Assembly: GCF_014337925.2 (NCBI RefSeq)
Contig: NZ_CP143423.1
Location: 774,501-838,500 of the forward strand
Source: Roseobacter fucihabitans
GTDB taxonomy: Bacteria; Pseudomonadota; Alphaproteobacteria; Rhodobacterales; Rhodobacteraceae
Reading direction: 5' to 3'
Length of the DNA: 64,000 nucleotides
Position numbers and translations under genes: made by a program. Of this stretch, positions 17,241 through 26,425 are shown piece after piece. Position 1 is the first letter of the stretch. Each line of letters opens with the position of its first letter. The notes below the pieces were generated by a model. The model searched no databases, had not been told where the DNA came from, and saw nothing but the letters and a program-made list of their open reading frames with translations.

Positions 17241-17882
17241 TCAGCTTTGCGCAGATTTACGGCGTGCAAGACCAAGCCCCGCCAACGCACCGATCAGCAG
17301 CAGGGATGAGGCTGGCAATGGCACAGCAGAAACCGATGTATCAACGACATCAAAAGTGACGTTCCAATCTCCGCTGATGCTTCCCGCGGATGCTAATATC
17401 GAGTTCGGCGCAATCCCCAACCCAAAAACCCAGGTTTGCTCGTCTCCTAAGCTATTAATTGCGTTCGAGAAATCCGTGGTTGAATTGCCTGTACCTGCGT
17501 TTATGGAAAACCCAAACTGCGGCGGGGCTGTCGGGGTTGCGCCTGGAAAATACACCGTCAGCGCCGTACTGGTCGACACATCCGTGGGCGCAAGAGCCGT
17601 ACCACTAAATTGACCCCCTAGGTTTGAAAAGCTGATGATGATGTTTTCAAGGATCCGATCCGGCCCCAGTACGGCGGAAAATGTATCGGTTTGATCAAGC
17701 TGCGCGAGGCTGCCAGAGATCGAGTATGACGCTGGTGTTGAAAAATCATCATTCGACGTGATGAAAAGCGGCCCTGCGTATAGGTCTTGGTTCGTGAAGT
17801 CGGTGGTTTCGGAAATGATGGTCGCGGCCTGCGCGGTACCTGCGAATGCGGCAAACGCTATTGCTGTAAAAAGTGTTTTCAT
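17241..17882 (-). CDS. Secreted protein with VPLPA-CTERM sorting signal
   Basis: A 213-residue exported protein. The signal peptide MKTLFTAIAFAAFAGTAQA ends at about residue 19. The mature part is rich in Ser, Thr, Asn and Asp with few charged residues, as in other PEP-CTERM type surface proteins. The C-terminus has VPLPASSLLLIGALAGLG followed by ARRKS: the VPLPA motif, a transmembrane helix and a basic tail, which is the sorting signal recognised by the rhodobacterial exosortase. I chose ATG 17882 because AAGGGAAGGGA precedes it and it gives a clean signal peptide. No exosortase gene is in the window. Confidence 0.85.
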   Translation of the reverse strand: MKTLFTAIAFAAFAGTAQAATIISETTDFTNQDLYAGPLFITSNDDFSTPASYSISGSLAQLDQTDTFSAVLGPDRILENIIISFSNLGGQFSGTALAPTDVSTSTALTVYFPGATPTAPPQFGFSINAGTGNSTTDFSNAINSLGDEQTWVFGLGIAPNSILASAGSISGDWNVTFDVVDTSVSAVPLPASSLLLIGALAGLGLARRKSAQS

Positions 17883-18048
17883 TGAGTATCCCTTCCCTTT
17901 TTCAATGGCGAAAAACATGCCGTATTCATTAACGCAAGGCAAGCAGAATGACTGATCCCTAGGGCATGCACGTGCGAGGTTTTATAGGGCGTTATCCAAG
18001 GCGTTTTGTACCGCCCATTTCCTATGCATCACGTGCCTTGAACAGCGC

Positions 18049-19695
18049 TTAGACAAGTCGCGAGATTTCCTTGGCGGCGCGCACGAAATCCTTGAACAGG
18101 GGGTGCGGATCGAAGGGTTTGGATTTGAGTTCGGGGTGGAATTGTACGCCGATGAACCACGGGTGATCCGACCATTCCACGATTTCGGGGAGTTTGCCGT
18201 CAGGCGACATGCCTGAGAAACAAAGCCCTGCCTTTTCAAGCTGCTCGCGGTATTTGATGTCGACCTCATAGCGGTGGCGGTGGCGTTCATCAATCGCGGT
18301 GGTGCCATAAACATCGGCCACACGCGAACCCGGCGTAAGCACCGCGTCATAGGAACCCAGACGCATAGTGCCGCCTTTGTCATCGCCAACCTTGCGCGAG
18401 ACTTTGGCGTTGCCCTGCACCCATTCCTTGAGATGGTAAACGACGGGTTCAAAACGCTTTTTACCGGCCTCATGGTCAAATTCTTCAGACCCTGCCGATG
18501 TGATATTGGCCACATTGCGCGCGGCCTCGATGACCGCCATCTGCATGCCCAGACAGATGCCGAGATAAGGCACCTTGCGGGTGCGCGCGAACTCGGCGGC
18601 CTTGATCTTGCCTTCGGTGCCACGCTCCCCAAAACCGCCGGGCACCAGAATGGCGTGGTACCCCTCCAGATGCGGTGCCACATCTTCGGCTTGATCGAAG
18701 ACCTCTGCATCGACCCATTCCACGCGCACCTTCACCCGGTTGGCCATGCCGCCATGGGTCAGCGCCTCGGCGATGGACTTATAGGCGTCTTCAAGCTGGG
18801 TATATTTGCCGACGATGGCGATCTTGACCTCACCCTCGGGGTTGTGCACCCGGTCAGACACATCGCGCCAGACGGTCAGGTCGGGGCGCGGGGCTGGGGA
18901 AATGTCAAAGGCATCCAGAACCGCCTGATCCAGCCCCTGTTCGTGATAAGCCAGCGGCGCGTCATAGATGGTTTTGAGGTCATAGGCGGCAACCACCGCC
19001 TCCTTGCGCACATTGCAAAACAGCGCGATTTTCTCGCGTTCCTTTTCGGGGATATGGTGCTCAGAACGGCAGACCAGGATGTCGGGCGCGATGCCGATGG
19101 ATTGCAGTTCCTTGACCGAGTGTTGCGTCGGTTTGGTTTTCAATTCACCCGACGCGGCCAGATAAGGCAGCAAGGTCAGATGCATGAAAATACATTGCCC
19201 GCGCGGTTTATCATGGCTGAATTGGCGGATGGCCTCAAAGAACGGCAAGCCTTCGATATCGCCCACGGTGCCGCCGATCTCGCAGAGCATGAAATCCACC
19301 TCATCGCTGCCCACATCGAGGAAGGCTTTGATTTCATTGGTCACATGCGGGATCACCTGGATCGTTTTACCCAGATAATCGCCGCGCCGCTCTTTTTCGA
19401 GCACGGTGGAATAGACCCGGCCCGAGGAGACGGAATCAGTATTGCGCGCGGCCACGCCGGTGAAACGTTCGTAATGCCCGAGATCCAGATCGGTTTCCGC
19501 ACCATCATCGGTCACGAAAACCTCCCCGTGCTCGAAGGGCGACATCGTGCCGGGATCGACGTTGAGATAGGGATCAAGCTTGCGCAGCCGCACCGAAAAA
19601 CCGCGCGCTTGCAGCAATGCGCCGAGGGCGGCGGAGGCCAGACCCTTGCCCAGAGAGGAGACCACGCCGCCGGTGATGAAGATGTAACGTGCCAT
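18049..19695 (-). CDS. pyrG: CTP synthase
   Basis: Makes CTP from UTP, ATP and glutamine. It is 548 residues long, the normal length. The synthetase domain begins [18 protein letters not shown] (P-loop), and the C-terminal class I glutamine amidotransferase domain shows the nucleophile elbow LGICLGMQ and the catalytic HPE in [10 protein letters not shown]. The gene follows secG on the same strand, with a 173-base spacer that contains a short palindrome at 19751-19763. Confidence 0.98.
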   Translation of the reverse strand: MARYIFITGGVVSSLGKGLASAALGALLQARGFSVRLRKLDPYLNVDPGTMSPFEHGEVFVTDDGAETDLDLGHYERFTGVAARNTDSVSSGRVYSTVLEKERRGDYLGKTIQVIPHVTNEIKAFLDVGSDEVDFMLCEIGGTVGDIEGLPFFEAIRQFSHDKPRGQCIFMHLTLLPYLAASGELKTKPTQHSVKELQSIGIAPDILVCRSEHHIPEKEREKIALFCNVRKEAVVAAYDLKTIYDAPLAYHEQGLDQAVLDAFDISPAPRPDLTVWRDVSDRVHNPEGEVKIAIVGKYTQLEDAYKSIAEALTHGGMANRVKVRVEWVDAEVFDQAEDVAPHLEGYHAILVPGGFGERGTEGKIKAAEFARTRKVPYLGICLGMQMAVIEAARNVANITSAGSEEFDHEAGKKRFEPVVYHLKEWVQGNAKVSRKVGDDKGGTMRLGSYDAVLTPGSRVADVYGTTAIDERHRHRYEVDIKYREQLEKAGLCFSGMSPDGKLPEIVEWSDHPWFIGVQFHPELKSKPFDPHPLFKDFVRAAKEISRLV

Positions 19696-19868
19696 GGTTT
19701 GATATGCTCCCGTGCAGATTGGCGGTATGTGAAAGGCCGCTCAAATGGGGTGCGAATTTCGCAACTCCACGGGACTTAAGCCTAACAGGATTCGGGTGTA
19801 AGGCGCAAGGAGCGGCGCAATATGCTGTTGCATTTCATCGCGACCCCGCAAGGTGTTGTTGTCAGGGC

Positions 19869-20234
19869 TTATTCCGCTAGCGGCACCAGAGGTGCGTCAC
19901 CGTCCAGACCGGGCGGCAGCAATACACCACCATCCGTCGCATCAGAGCTCGCAGGCTGATTCAGCGCGGGCGGGGTGACGCCCAGGCGGTCCACCACGGA
20001 AGAGCCGGACGCGTTTTCCGCCGCAAAGATCGTCAGCGTGATCGAGGTGCAGATGAAGCAGATCGCCAGCAGCCAGGTCAGTTTCCCCAGAGCCGTTGCC
20101 GCCGAACGACCCGACATGGCACCGCCGCCACCACCACCCATGCCAAGGCCGCCACCCTCCGAGCGCTGTAGCAGGACGACAGCGATCAGGCTCAGCGCCA
20201 GAATAAGGTGGACGATCAGGACGACGTTTTCCAT
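19869..20234 (-). CDS. secG: Preprotein translocase subunit SecG
   Basis: Small subunit of the SecYEG channel. It has 121 residues with two hydrophobic helices: residues about 3-22 (VVLIVHLILALSLIAVVLLQ) and about 53-73 (LTWLLAICFICTSITLTIFA). Between them lies the conserved QRSEGGGLGMGGGGGG loop. The C-terminal tail is Pro/Gly rich and divergent, as usual. The gene order secG-pyrG is common in alphaproteobacteria. Confidence 0.93.
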   Translation of the reverse strand: MENVVLIVHLILALSLIAVVLLQRSEGGGLGMGGGGGGAMSGRSAATALGKLTWLLAICFICTSITLTIFAAENASGSSVVDRLGVTPPALNQPASSDATDGGVLLPPGLDGDAPLVPLAE

Positions 20235-20539
20235 TAAGGACCTGCGGGTTTTGTATGCGTTGGGGGTATCTAGGCAAGTTTGCCCCGGCTCGCAAGGGAG
20301 GAAAGCGGCTAATTGAGCGGGGTGCGTTCACAGCGAGACCGCCACCAGCGGTTTGATCCGGGCGGCGGTCTGTCAAAGCTGATCTGTCAGGCGCGCAGGT
20401 TAAGAGGAATATCCTGGAATTGAGGCGCTGCGGACTCGGCTTGTGCGATTACCCTACCACAATTTACGCGGGAAATCCTCTGTAAAATGCAGGCTGTGGA
20501 TAAGTCTGGCTGGACAATGGCACCTAGCGTCGCAAAGAT
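20235..20539. other. 305-base divergent gap between secG and nitrile hydratase genes
   Basis: This must hold the promoters of secG (minus) and of the nitrile hydratase operon (plus). I cannot pick out a confident -35/-10 pair, riboswitch or RNA gene. A minus-strand open frame that enters it from inside the nitrile hydratase genes is a shadow. Confidence 0.5.
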
Positions 20540-21169
20540 GTGCCCATGCCCCATGATGACCCCGATCACCCGCATAGCCTGTTGCCACCTGATCCAGCAC
20601 TGCGCGTCAAGGCGCTGGAGACGATCTTGACCCGCAAGGGATTGATTGATCCGGCTGCGCTGGACGCGATCATCGACACCTATGAAAACAAGATTGGTCC
20701 GCGCAACGGCGCGCATGTGGTGGCGCGCGCCTGGAGCGATCCGGCCTTCAAGGTGCGGCTTTTGGAAGACGCCACCGCCGTGGTGTCCGAACTGGGGTAT
20801 TACGGGCGCCAAGGCGAGCATATGGTGGCCGTGGAGAACACCGATGTGACACATAATATGGTCGTTTGCACCCTGTGCAGCTGTTATCCGTGGCCACTTC
20901 TGGGCATCCCGCCGACCTGGTATAAATCCGATGCCTACCGCGCGCGCACGGTGCGTGAAGCGCGCGCGGTTCTGGCTGATTTTGGGGTGAATTTGCCGCA
21001 GGAGACGGCGGTGCGGGTCTGGGATTCGACGGCTGAGGTGCGCTATCTGGTGATCCCGCAGCGCCCGGCTGGCAGCGAGGGACTGGAGGAGGCGGCATTG
21101 ATGAACCTTGTGACCCGCGACAGCATGATTGGGACCGGATTGGCTTTGGCCCCGAAGGATGCGTCGTGA
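20540..21169 (+). CDS. nthA: Nitrile hydratase alpha subunit, cobalt type
   Basis: Hydrates nitriles to amides; the alpha subunit holds the metal. It has 209 residues. The metal-binding claw is [14 protein letters not shown], with Cys110, Cys113 and Cys115; Thr between the first Cys pair (CTLCSC) marks the non-corrin cobalt type, where iron enzymes have Ser. Two of these cysteines are normally oxidised in the mature enzyme. The start is GTG 20540 or ATG 20546; neither has a strong ribosome-binding site. The stop overlaps the beta-subunit start. No amidase gene follows. Confidence 0.93.
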   Translation: MPMPHDDPDHPHSLLPPDPALRVKALETILTRKGLIDPAALDAIIDTYENKIGPRNGAHVVARAWSDPAFKVRLLEDATAVVSELGYYGRQGEHMVAVENTDVTHNMVVCTLCSCYPWPLLGIPPTWYKSDAYRARTVREARAVLADFGVNLPQETAVRVWDSTAEVRYLVIPQRPAGSEGLEEAALMNLVTRDSMIGTGLALAPKDAS

Positions 21170-21837
21170 GCCGACCGCATGATATGGGCGGGCGATACGG
21201 CGACGGTCCGGTGATCCCGGAAGCCGAAGGCAAGGTGTTTCACGCGGATTGGCATGCGCGCGCGCTGGCCGTGACGCTCGCGGCAGGCGCGCATGGCAAA
21301 TGGAACATTGATGTGTCGCGCCACGCGCGTGAATGCCTGGCCCCGATGGATTACGCGCGGTTTTCCTATTACGAAAAATGGATTGCCGCGCTTGCGGATT
21401 TGCTGGTGGCCATCGATTTGGTAAGCGCGCGGGAGCTGTCGCGCGGGGACGCCGATGCCACTCCCCGCGCGCGCGCAACGTTGCAGGCGCGTGACGTTTC
21501 GGCGGTCCTGGCCAAAGGCGGACCGGCGGATCGGCCAAGTGACATTGCCGCAACGTTCAAAACGGGCGATGCGGTGCGCACGCGCCGGATTGCGGCCAAT
21601 ACGCTGGTGGATGGCGGGCATACGCGCTTGCCGCGATATGCCGCGGGCGCGGTGGGGCGCGTGGTGCGGTTTCATGGCACGCATGTTCTGCCGGACAGGT
21701 CTGCGCATGGTCTGGGGGAGGGCGCAGAGCCGCTTTACGGCGTGGCTTTTGCGGCGTCCGAGCTTTGGGCGCATCCGGAACACCCGCGCGATGAGGTGGT
21801 GCTAGACCTGTGGCAGAGCTATCTGGCACCGGCATGA
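21166..21837 (+). CDS. nthB: Nitrile hydratase beta subunit
   Basis: Beta subunit, 223 residues, begins at GTG 21166 inside the alpha stop (GTGA). [16 protein letters not shown] at the N-terminus and [15 protein letters not shown] are family hallmarks; the C-terminal half contains the SH3-like barrel with [20 protein letters not shown], then [13 protein letters not shown]. It encloses the metal site with NthA. Its stop overlaps the start of the activator gene as ATGA, so three genes are translationally coupled. Confidence 0.93.
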   Translation: MSRPHDMGGRYGDGPVIPEAEGKVFHADWHARALAVTLAAGAHGKWNIDVSRHARECLAPMDYARFSYYEKWIAALADLLVAIDLVSARELSRGDADATPRARATLQARDVSAVLAKGGPADRPSDIAATFKTGDAVRTRRIAANTLVDGGHTRLPRYAAGAVGRVVRFHGTHVLPDRSAHGLGEGAEPLYGVAFAASELWAHPEHPRDEVVLDLWQSYLAPA

Positions 21838-22151
21838 GCGACGCACCGGAGCCTGTTTTTTCGCAACCTTGGCACGCGGAGGTCTTTGCCTTGACGGTCG
21901 TGCTGAATGAGGCGGGTCATTTTGATTGGCCCGATTGGACCACGCGCTTTGGCGCGACGCTGAAACGCCACGGGCTGGAGCGAGAATTAGATGGGGGCGA
22001 TGATTATTTCGCCGCCTGGCTAGAAACGCTGGAGCATTTTCTGGCCAGTATGGGGCTGGCACAGGCCGAGGATGTTTTGAGGCTCAAAGAGGCTTGGGAA
22101 GAGGCTTATCTGAGCACGCCGCATGGTGCGCCGGTGGCGTTGCAAGAGTAG
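21834..22151 (+). CDS. Nitrile hydratase activator (P14K-type accessory protein)
   Basis: A 105-residue protein homologous to nitrile hydratase accessory proteins that swap into the alpha subunit and insert cobalt. It resembles the beta-subunit N-terminal half: FSQPWHAEVFALTVVLNEAG, then FDWPDWTTRFGATLKR and YFAAWLETLEHFL. I chose ATG 21834, overlapping the nthB stop, over the upstream in-frame ATG at 21810. It completes an alpha-beta-activator operon, the usual order for cobalt enzymes. Confidence 0.87.
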   Translation: MSDAPEPVFSQPWHAEVFALTVVLNEAGHFDWPDWTTRFGATLKRHGLERELDGGDDYFAAWLETLEHFLASMGLAQAEDVLRLKEAWEEAYLSTPHGAPVALQE

Positions 22152-22170
22152 TATGCCGGGCGCGAACGGC

Positions 22171-22566
22171 TTATTCGTCCACGTCATCCATGTCCGACTG
22201 GCCCGAAAGGGCGCGCCGCACATGGCTCCAGCTGAGCCCGATGCCCAGAACGAAGGACAGCGCCCCGAGCCCCAACCAAATCTTGAAGCTTGCGCTGTTC
22301 AGTTTCAGCACGCCCAGATCATGCAAAACCCAAATTAATGCGGCAAGGATCGCCAAGACCAACACCATACCCCCGGCGCCGATCGAGCGCAGCGTGGCGC
22401 GCAGATAAATGATGTAGCCGACGCTCAAAACCAGGCCGAGCAGCACCGCGATTGAGAGGTTCATGTCGCCGTAAGCGCGCACCCATGTGACGTAATTATA
22501 GGGTGTCGGGTTAAAGGTCGCCGCGACAAGTGCGAAGGCGAAAAACCACCGTGTCAGAAATCCCAT
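22171..22566 (-). CDS. Four-helix membrane protein, DUF6524-like
   Basis: A 131-residue inner-membrane protein with about four hydrophobic helices: residues about 3-20, 33-52, 65-82 and 92-112. MGFLTRWFFAFALVAATFNP at the N-terminus is the part I associate with this rhodobacterial family. The C-terminus is acidic (SDMDDVDE). I chose ATG 22566, with GGAG upstream, over a start 23 codons earlier that adds a polar leader. Transcribed away from purA; function unknown. Confidence 0.75.
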   Translation of the reverse strand: MGFLTRWFFAFALVAATFNPTPYNYVTWVRAYGDMNLSIAVLLGLVLSVGYIIYLRATLRSIGAGGMVLVLAILAALIWVLHDLGVLKLNSASFKIWLGLGALSFVLGIGLSWSHVRRALSGQSDMDDVDE

Positions 22567-22745
22567 GATGGTCTGCTCCAAACTTGTAACCCATGTGGGA
22601 TCGCTCCATACGCGCGCCGCGGCGGGTTTGTCCATGGGGCGGGGCGGTGGAATTTAGCCTTTGAAGTTGGTTGTTTTCACCTTTCGCCCCCCGCCACGCG
22701 CGGCTATACCGGGATGGGTTTGAAACACATCAAAAAGGACCAGCC

Positions 22746-24041
22746 ATGGCAAATGTGGTCGTCGTCGGCGCTCAATGGGGCGATGAGGGAAAAGGCAAGA
22801 TTGTCGATTGGCTGTCCGAGCGCGCCGATGTGATTGCGCGGTTTCAAGGTGGGCATAACGCCGGGCACACGCTGGTGATCGACGGCGAGGTGTTCAAGTT
22901 GAACGCGCTGCCCTCGGGGGTCGTGCGGGGCGGTAAATTGTCAGTGATCGGCAATGGCGTTGTGCTGGATCCTTGGCATCTGTTGAAAGAGATCGAGACG
23001 ATCCGCAAGCAAGGTGTTGAAATCACACCTGAAACCCTGATGATCGCGGAGAATACGCCGCTGATCCTGCCAATCCACGGCGAGTTGGATCGCGCGCGCG
23101 AAGAGGCCGCGAGCAAGGGCACAAAGATCGGCACGACCGGGCGCGGCATTGGTCCGGCCTATGAGGATAAGGTCGGGCGGCGCTCTGTGCGGGTAGCGGA
23201 TTTGGCCGATCTTGCGACGTTGGAGTCGCGTGTGGATCGGGCGTTGCAACACCATGACCCGTTGCGTCGCGGTCTGGGCATCGAGCCCATAGACCGCGAC
23301 GCGCTGCTGGCGCAGCTGCGCGCCGTGGCACCGGCGGTTCTGCAATATGCCGCACCCGTCTGGAAGGTGCTGAATGAAAAGCGAAAAGCGGGCAAACGGA
23401 TCTTGTTTGAGGGGGCGCAGGGCGCACTTTTGGACATTGATTTTGGTACATATCCGTTTGTGACATCCTCCAATGTGATTGCCGGGCAGGCCGCGACCGG
23501 TGTGGGCGTCGGGCCGGGGGCAATCGATTATGTGCTTGGCATCGTCAAGGCCTATACCACGCGTGTGGGCGAAGGGCCGTTTCCGACGGAATTGGATGAC
23601 GGTGATGGTCAGCGGTTGGGCGAGCGGGGTCGTGAGTTCGGCACGGTCACGGGGCGCAAGCGGCGGTGTGGGTGGTTTGATGCCGTGTTGGTGCGCCAGA
23701 CCTGTGCGACATCGGGCGTGACCGGCATTGCGTTGACCAAATTGGACGTGCTGGACGGGTTTGACACGCTGAAGATTTGCGTCGGCTATGAGCTGGACGG
23801 GGTGCGGATGGATTACCTGCCCACGGCGGCGGATCATCAGGCGCGGTGCACGCCGATCTATGAGGAAATGCCGGGCTGGCACGATTCGACGGAGGGTGCG
23901 CGCAGCTGGGCCGATCTGCCCGCCAATGCGATCAAATATGTGCGCCGTGTGGAAGAGTTGATCCAATGCCCGGTCGCGCTACTCTCTACCTCGCCGGAGC
24001 GGGAAGACACCATTCTTGTGACGGACCCCTTTGCCGATTGA
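22746..24041 (+). CDS. purA: Adenylosuccinate synthetase
   Basis: Joins IMP and aspartate with GTP in AMP synthesis. It has 431 residues, the normal length. The N-terminal [19 protein letters not shown] is the GTP-binding signature; [14 protein letters not shown] and the [16 protein letters not shown] stretch follow. I chose ATG 22746 with AAAAAGGACC upstream; an in-frame upstream extension to 22671 lacks support. It is monocistronic or followed by the DUF2842 gene 9 bases later. Confidence 0.98.
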   Translation: MANVVVVGAQWGDEGKGKIVDWLSERADVIARFQGGHNAGHTLVIDGEVFKLNALPSGVVRGGKLSVIGNGVVLDPWHLLKEIETIRKQGVEITPETLMIAENTPLILPIHGELDRAREEAASKGTKIGTTGRGIGPAYEDKVGRRSVRVADLADLATLESRVDRALQHHDPLRRGLGIEPIDRDALLAQLRAVAPAVLQYAAPVWKVLNEKRKAGKRILFEGAQGALLDIDFGTYPFVTSSNVIAGQAATGVGVGPGAIDYVLGIVKAYTTRVGEGPFPTELDDGDGQRLGERGREFGTVTGRKRRCGWFDAVLVRQTCATSGVTGIALTKLDVLDGFDTLKICVGYELDGVRMDYLPTAADHQARCTPIYEEMPGWHDSTEGARSWADLPANAIKYVRRVEELIQCPVALLSTSPEREDTILVTDPFAD

Positions 24042-24050
24042 GAAAGCGCC

Positions 24051-24275
24051 ATGTCCCTGAGTTACAAAGCCCGCCGCCGATTGTCCTTGTTGATCCTGCT
24101 GGTCGGGTTGCCGGCCTATATCATTGCGGCGGTGACAATTGTGAACTTGATAGAGCGCCCGTCAATATGGGTGGAGCTTTTAATTTACGTCGGCCTTGGT
24201 ATCGTTTGGATGTTGCCGTTCAAGTTTATTTTCAAAGGTATCGGGCAGGCGGATCCGGATAAACCGGACGACTAA
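24051..24275 (+). CDS. Small membrane protein, DUF2842 family
   Basis: A 74-residue protein with two hydrophobic helices (about 13-32 and 41-60) and a basic N-terminus, SYKARRRLSLLILLVGLP, typical of DUF2842. WMLPFKFIFKGIGQADPDKP closes the protein. It lies 9 bases after purA and is probably cotranscribed. The role is unknown. Confidence 0.85.
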   Translation: MSLSYKARRRLSLLILLVGLPAYIIAAVTIVNLIERPSIWVELLIYVGLGIVWMLPFKFIFKGIGQADPDKPDD

Positions 24276-24309
24276 ACCCGCACGCAGATCAGGTGTGGTT
24301 CCCGGCCCA

Positions 24310-25566
24310 TCAGGGCATGGTGTGCGCGTGGCTGACGTATCGCGCGGGGTGAAAATCGGTTGTGTCGACGGCGGTGAACTGCCCCGCGCTGAGCTTGTCG
24401 ATTTTTCGCGTCCGCAAGAGTGTACCGAAAGCCCGTAGCCCTTCTTCACGGCTGAAATCGCGGACACGGGCTTGTTCGACCTGGGTCATCAGCTGTGAGC
24501 GCGAAAAATGTGCGTGCCCTTCGACAAACGACAGATATGCGGCGGCAGCTTCAATGAAATCGGGCAATTCGCAGCACCCCAGATGCTTTGCGAAATCTGC
24601 AAAACTGGGTGCTGGGGTCCCGTCGAAATAATCAACGCGCGCAGTGGGCGCGGCGTCCGGTGGCATATCCACGCGCTGCTCTGCGTTTAGTTTCAACACA
24701 GGGGCGCGGGCCTGCGCGGTCGATTTGCACGTGCGCGCGGCACGATGCAGAGGCGGGATGGCTTCGGCGAGGTCGCCGCGATAGGGCTTGGTCGTTTCAC
24801 CCTCATCGCGCGTCTCCCCGATGGTATGATCGGCAGAGCGCGCGGCGGCCGCAGCGCGCAGATGAGAAAAGGCGTTGCGCCGGATGGCCGCTTCGGGCTC
24901 GCGCAAATGCTGGTCGACCTGTGCCATTATGCGCGAAAAATCCTCCTGCGACGGACCGGCGATACCAGATGCCTTGCCATGCGTGGCGGCGGTATTTTGG
25001 TCTTTGGCTGCGCGCGCAGAAACATCCGGTACTGATGAAGGCCGCGCGTCTACCGCAGGCTCCGGTATCGTTGCCGCGTCATCCATTTCGCCCCCTTTCA
25101 GCGCAGCCTCCTGCGCGATCTTCAATTCAGCGCGATCCGCTTTGGTTACGCGGTCCATCACAGCGGTTGTGCTTCCCTGCTGCACTGGCCTTGTCGCGCT
25201 TTTGTTGGGATCAACGTCTTTTGGTCGCGACCTAAGGTCGGCGAATGCCCCGCGGAAAATATTTTCGGGCCGGGCGGGCGCATCTGTCTCAAACCTTGCT
25301 GAAGGCGGCGCGGCTTTTTTGGCGGGTGTCAGATCAGGACTGGCACCCATCTGCGCCGCGATCGTCTGCGCGGCTGGGTCCTGGTGGTGCGGACGCGGGG
25401 TGTCTGTATCCGGGCGCTGCGTCCCATGTCCAAAACGGGACCCGCGCATTTGAGCCGTCAAATATGCGGCAACCGCCTTGACCGCATCAACGGGATTGTC
25501 GAACACTTCGAATTCACGGGGGTGATCCTGTGGTAAGGGCCTTCGAACCTTGTTGTGATCCGTCAT
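24310..25566 (-). CDS. Unknown 418-residue protein with long disordered middle
   Basis: I do not recognise this family. The N-terminal 40 residues (EFEVFDNPVDAVKAVAAYL) and the C-terminal 100 residues (DFIEAAAAYLSFVEGHAHFS, then LMTQVEQARVRDFSREEGLR and AFGTLLRTRKIDKLSAGQF) look folded and helical, separated by about 250 residues rich in Pro, Ala, Thr, Asp and Arg that are probably disordered. There is no signal peptide, membrane helix or known catalytic motif. The C-terminal helices could be a partner- or nucleic-acid-binding module. It is transcribed divergently from the thiamine pyrophosphokinase gene. Confidence 0.7.
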   Translation of the reverse strand: MTDHNKVRRPLPQDHPREFEVFDNPVDAVKAVAAYLTAQMRGSRFGHGTQRPDTDTPRPHHQDPAAQTIAAQMGASPDLTPAKKAAPPSARFETDAPARPENIFRGAFADLRSRPKDVDPNKSATRPVQQGSTTAVMDRVTKADRAELKIAQEAALKGGEMDDAATIPEPAVDARPSSVPDVSARAAKDQNTAATHGKASGIAGPSQEDFSRIMAQVDQHLREPEAAIRRNAFSHLRAAAAARSADHTIGETRDEGETTKPYRGDLAEAIPPLHRAARTCKSTAQARAPVLKLNAEQRVDMPPDAAPTARVDYFDGTPAPSFADFAKHLGCCELPDFIEAAAAYLSFVEGHAHFSRSQLMTQVEQARVRDFSREEGLRAFGTLLRTRKIDKLSAGQFTAVDTTDFHPARYVSHAHTMP

Positions 25567-25705
25567 CGCCTGCGCATCCTCTCCCGTGTCCCAGCCAACA
25601 GTTTGACCCTACGGCGCCGTATCAAAGCGGCGCGATCCCACTGCGTTCTTTACACGAATTTATGGCAATATTGCGTTCTGTTTGTAAAAACGACATTAAC
25701 CAAGG

Positions 25706-26425
25706 GTGATTAATAAAATTATAAACGAAACCGGGCCAGTGACGCTCATTGGTGGGGGTGCCGTGGGCGCGCAGGACCTGTATGACGCCCTCGCGCTTGC
25801 GCCGATCTGTGTTGCAGCCGACAGCGGCGCGGATGTCGCCGTGCAGGCGGGGATTGATCTGGCGGCCGTCATCGGAGACATGGATTCCATCGCACCCGCG
25901 ACCCGTGCGCAAATTCCTGATTCCAAGTTTCACAAAATCCCTGAACAGATGAGCACGGATTTCGACAAGGCGCTGCGCAATATCGCGGCCCCCTGCATCA
26001 TTGGTGTGGGGTTTTCAGGTAAGCGTGTTGATCATCAACTGGGCGTGCTGCACACGCTGGTGATGCGCCCGGAGGCGGCCTGTATCATTCTGGGGGCCGA
26101 TGACATCATTTTTCTGTGCCCGCGGATGTTTACGCTGCCGCTGGAGCCGGGAACCCGCGTGTCGTTGTTTCCGCTGGGCGCGGTCATGGGGCGCTCGCAG
26201 GGGTTGGAGTGGCCGATAGAGGGGCTCGAATTCGCACCCTGGGGCGCGTCCGGGACCTCCAATCGCGCCACGGGCGATCTGCACCTTGAGATGGATGACC
26301 CCTTTATGCTGTGTATTCTGCCGCGCCGGTTTCTGGGAGCGGTTACGGAACGGCTTGCTGGGATGCCAGCGCCTGCGCGCTGGCCCGCTCGCGCAGAACA
26401 ATATAAAGACCCGCCGCAATCGTGA
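25706..26425 (+). CDS. Thiamine diphosphokinase
   Basis: Thiamine pyrophosphokinase (TPK), 239 residues, converts thiamine to thiamine diphosphate with ATP. The catalytic N-terminal domain shows the acidic motif AVIGDMDSI and the STDFDKAL motif; the C-terminal domain has GTSNRATGDLHLEMDDPF. The start is GTG 25706; the ribosome-binding region is weak. Its last 83 bases overlap the 3' end of the convergent EamA gene. No TPP riboswitch is seen. Confidence 0.9.
   Translation: MINKIINETGPVTLIGGGAVGAQDLYDALALAPICVAADSGADVAVQAGIDLAAVIGDMDSIAPATRAQIPDSKFHKIPEQMSTDFDKALRNIAAPCIIGVGFSGKRVDHQLGVLHTLVMRPEAACIILGADDIIFLCPRMFTLPLEPGTRVSLFPLGAVMGRSQGLEWPIEGLEFAPWGASGTSNRATGDLHLEMDDPFMLCILPRRFLGAVTERLAGMPAPARWPARAEQYKDPPQS

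Noticed and set aside
18274-19779. 501-codon plus-strand open frame
   Set aside because: Antisense to pyrG; no domain and no ribosome-binding site.
20387-21553. 388-codon minus-strand open frame across the nitrile hydratase genes
   Set aside because: The plus-strand subunits carry all conserved motifs; the minus frame is Arg/His/Pro-rich noise.
25691-25715. TTAA...TTAA pair near the thiamine pyrophosphokinase start as a CtrA site
   Set aside because: The spacing is ten bases, not seven.
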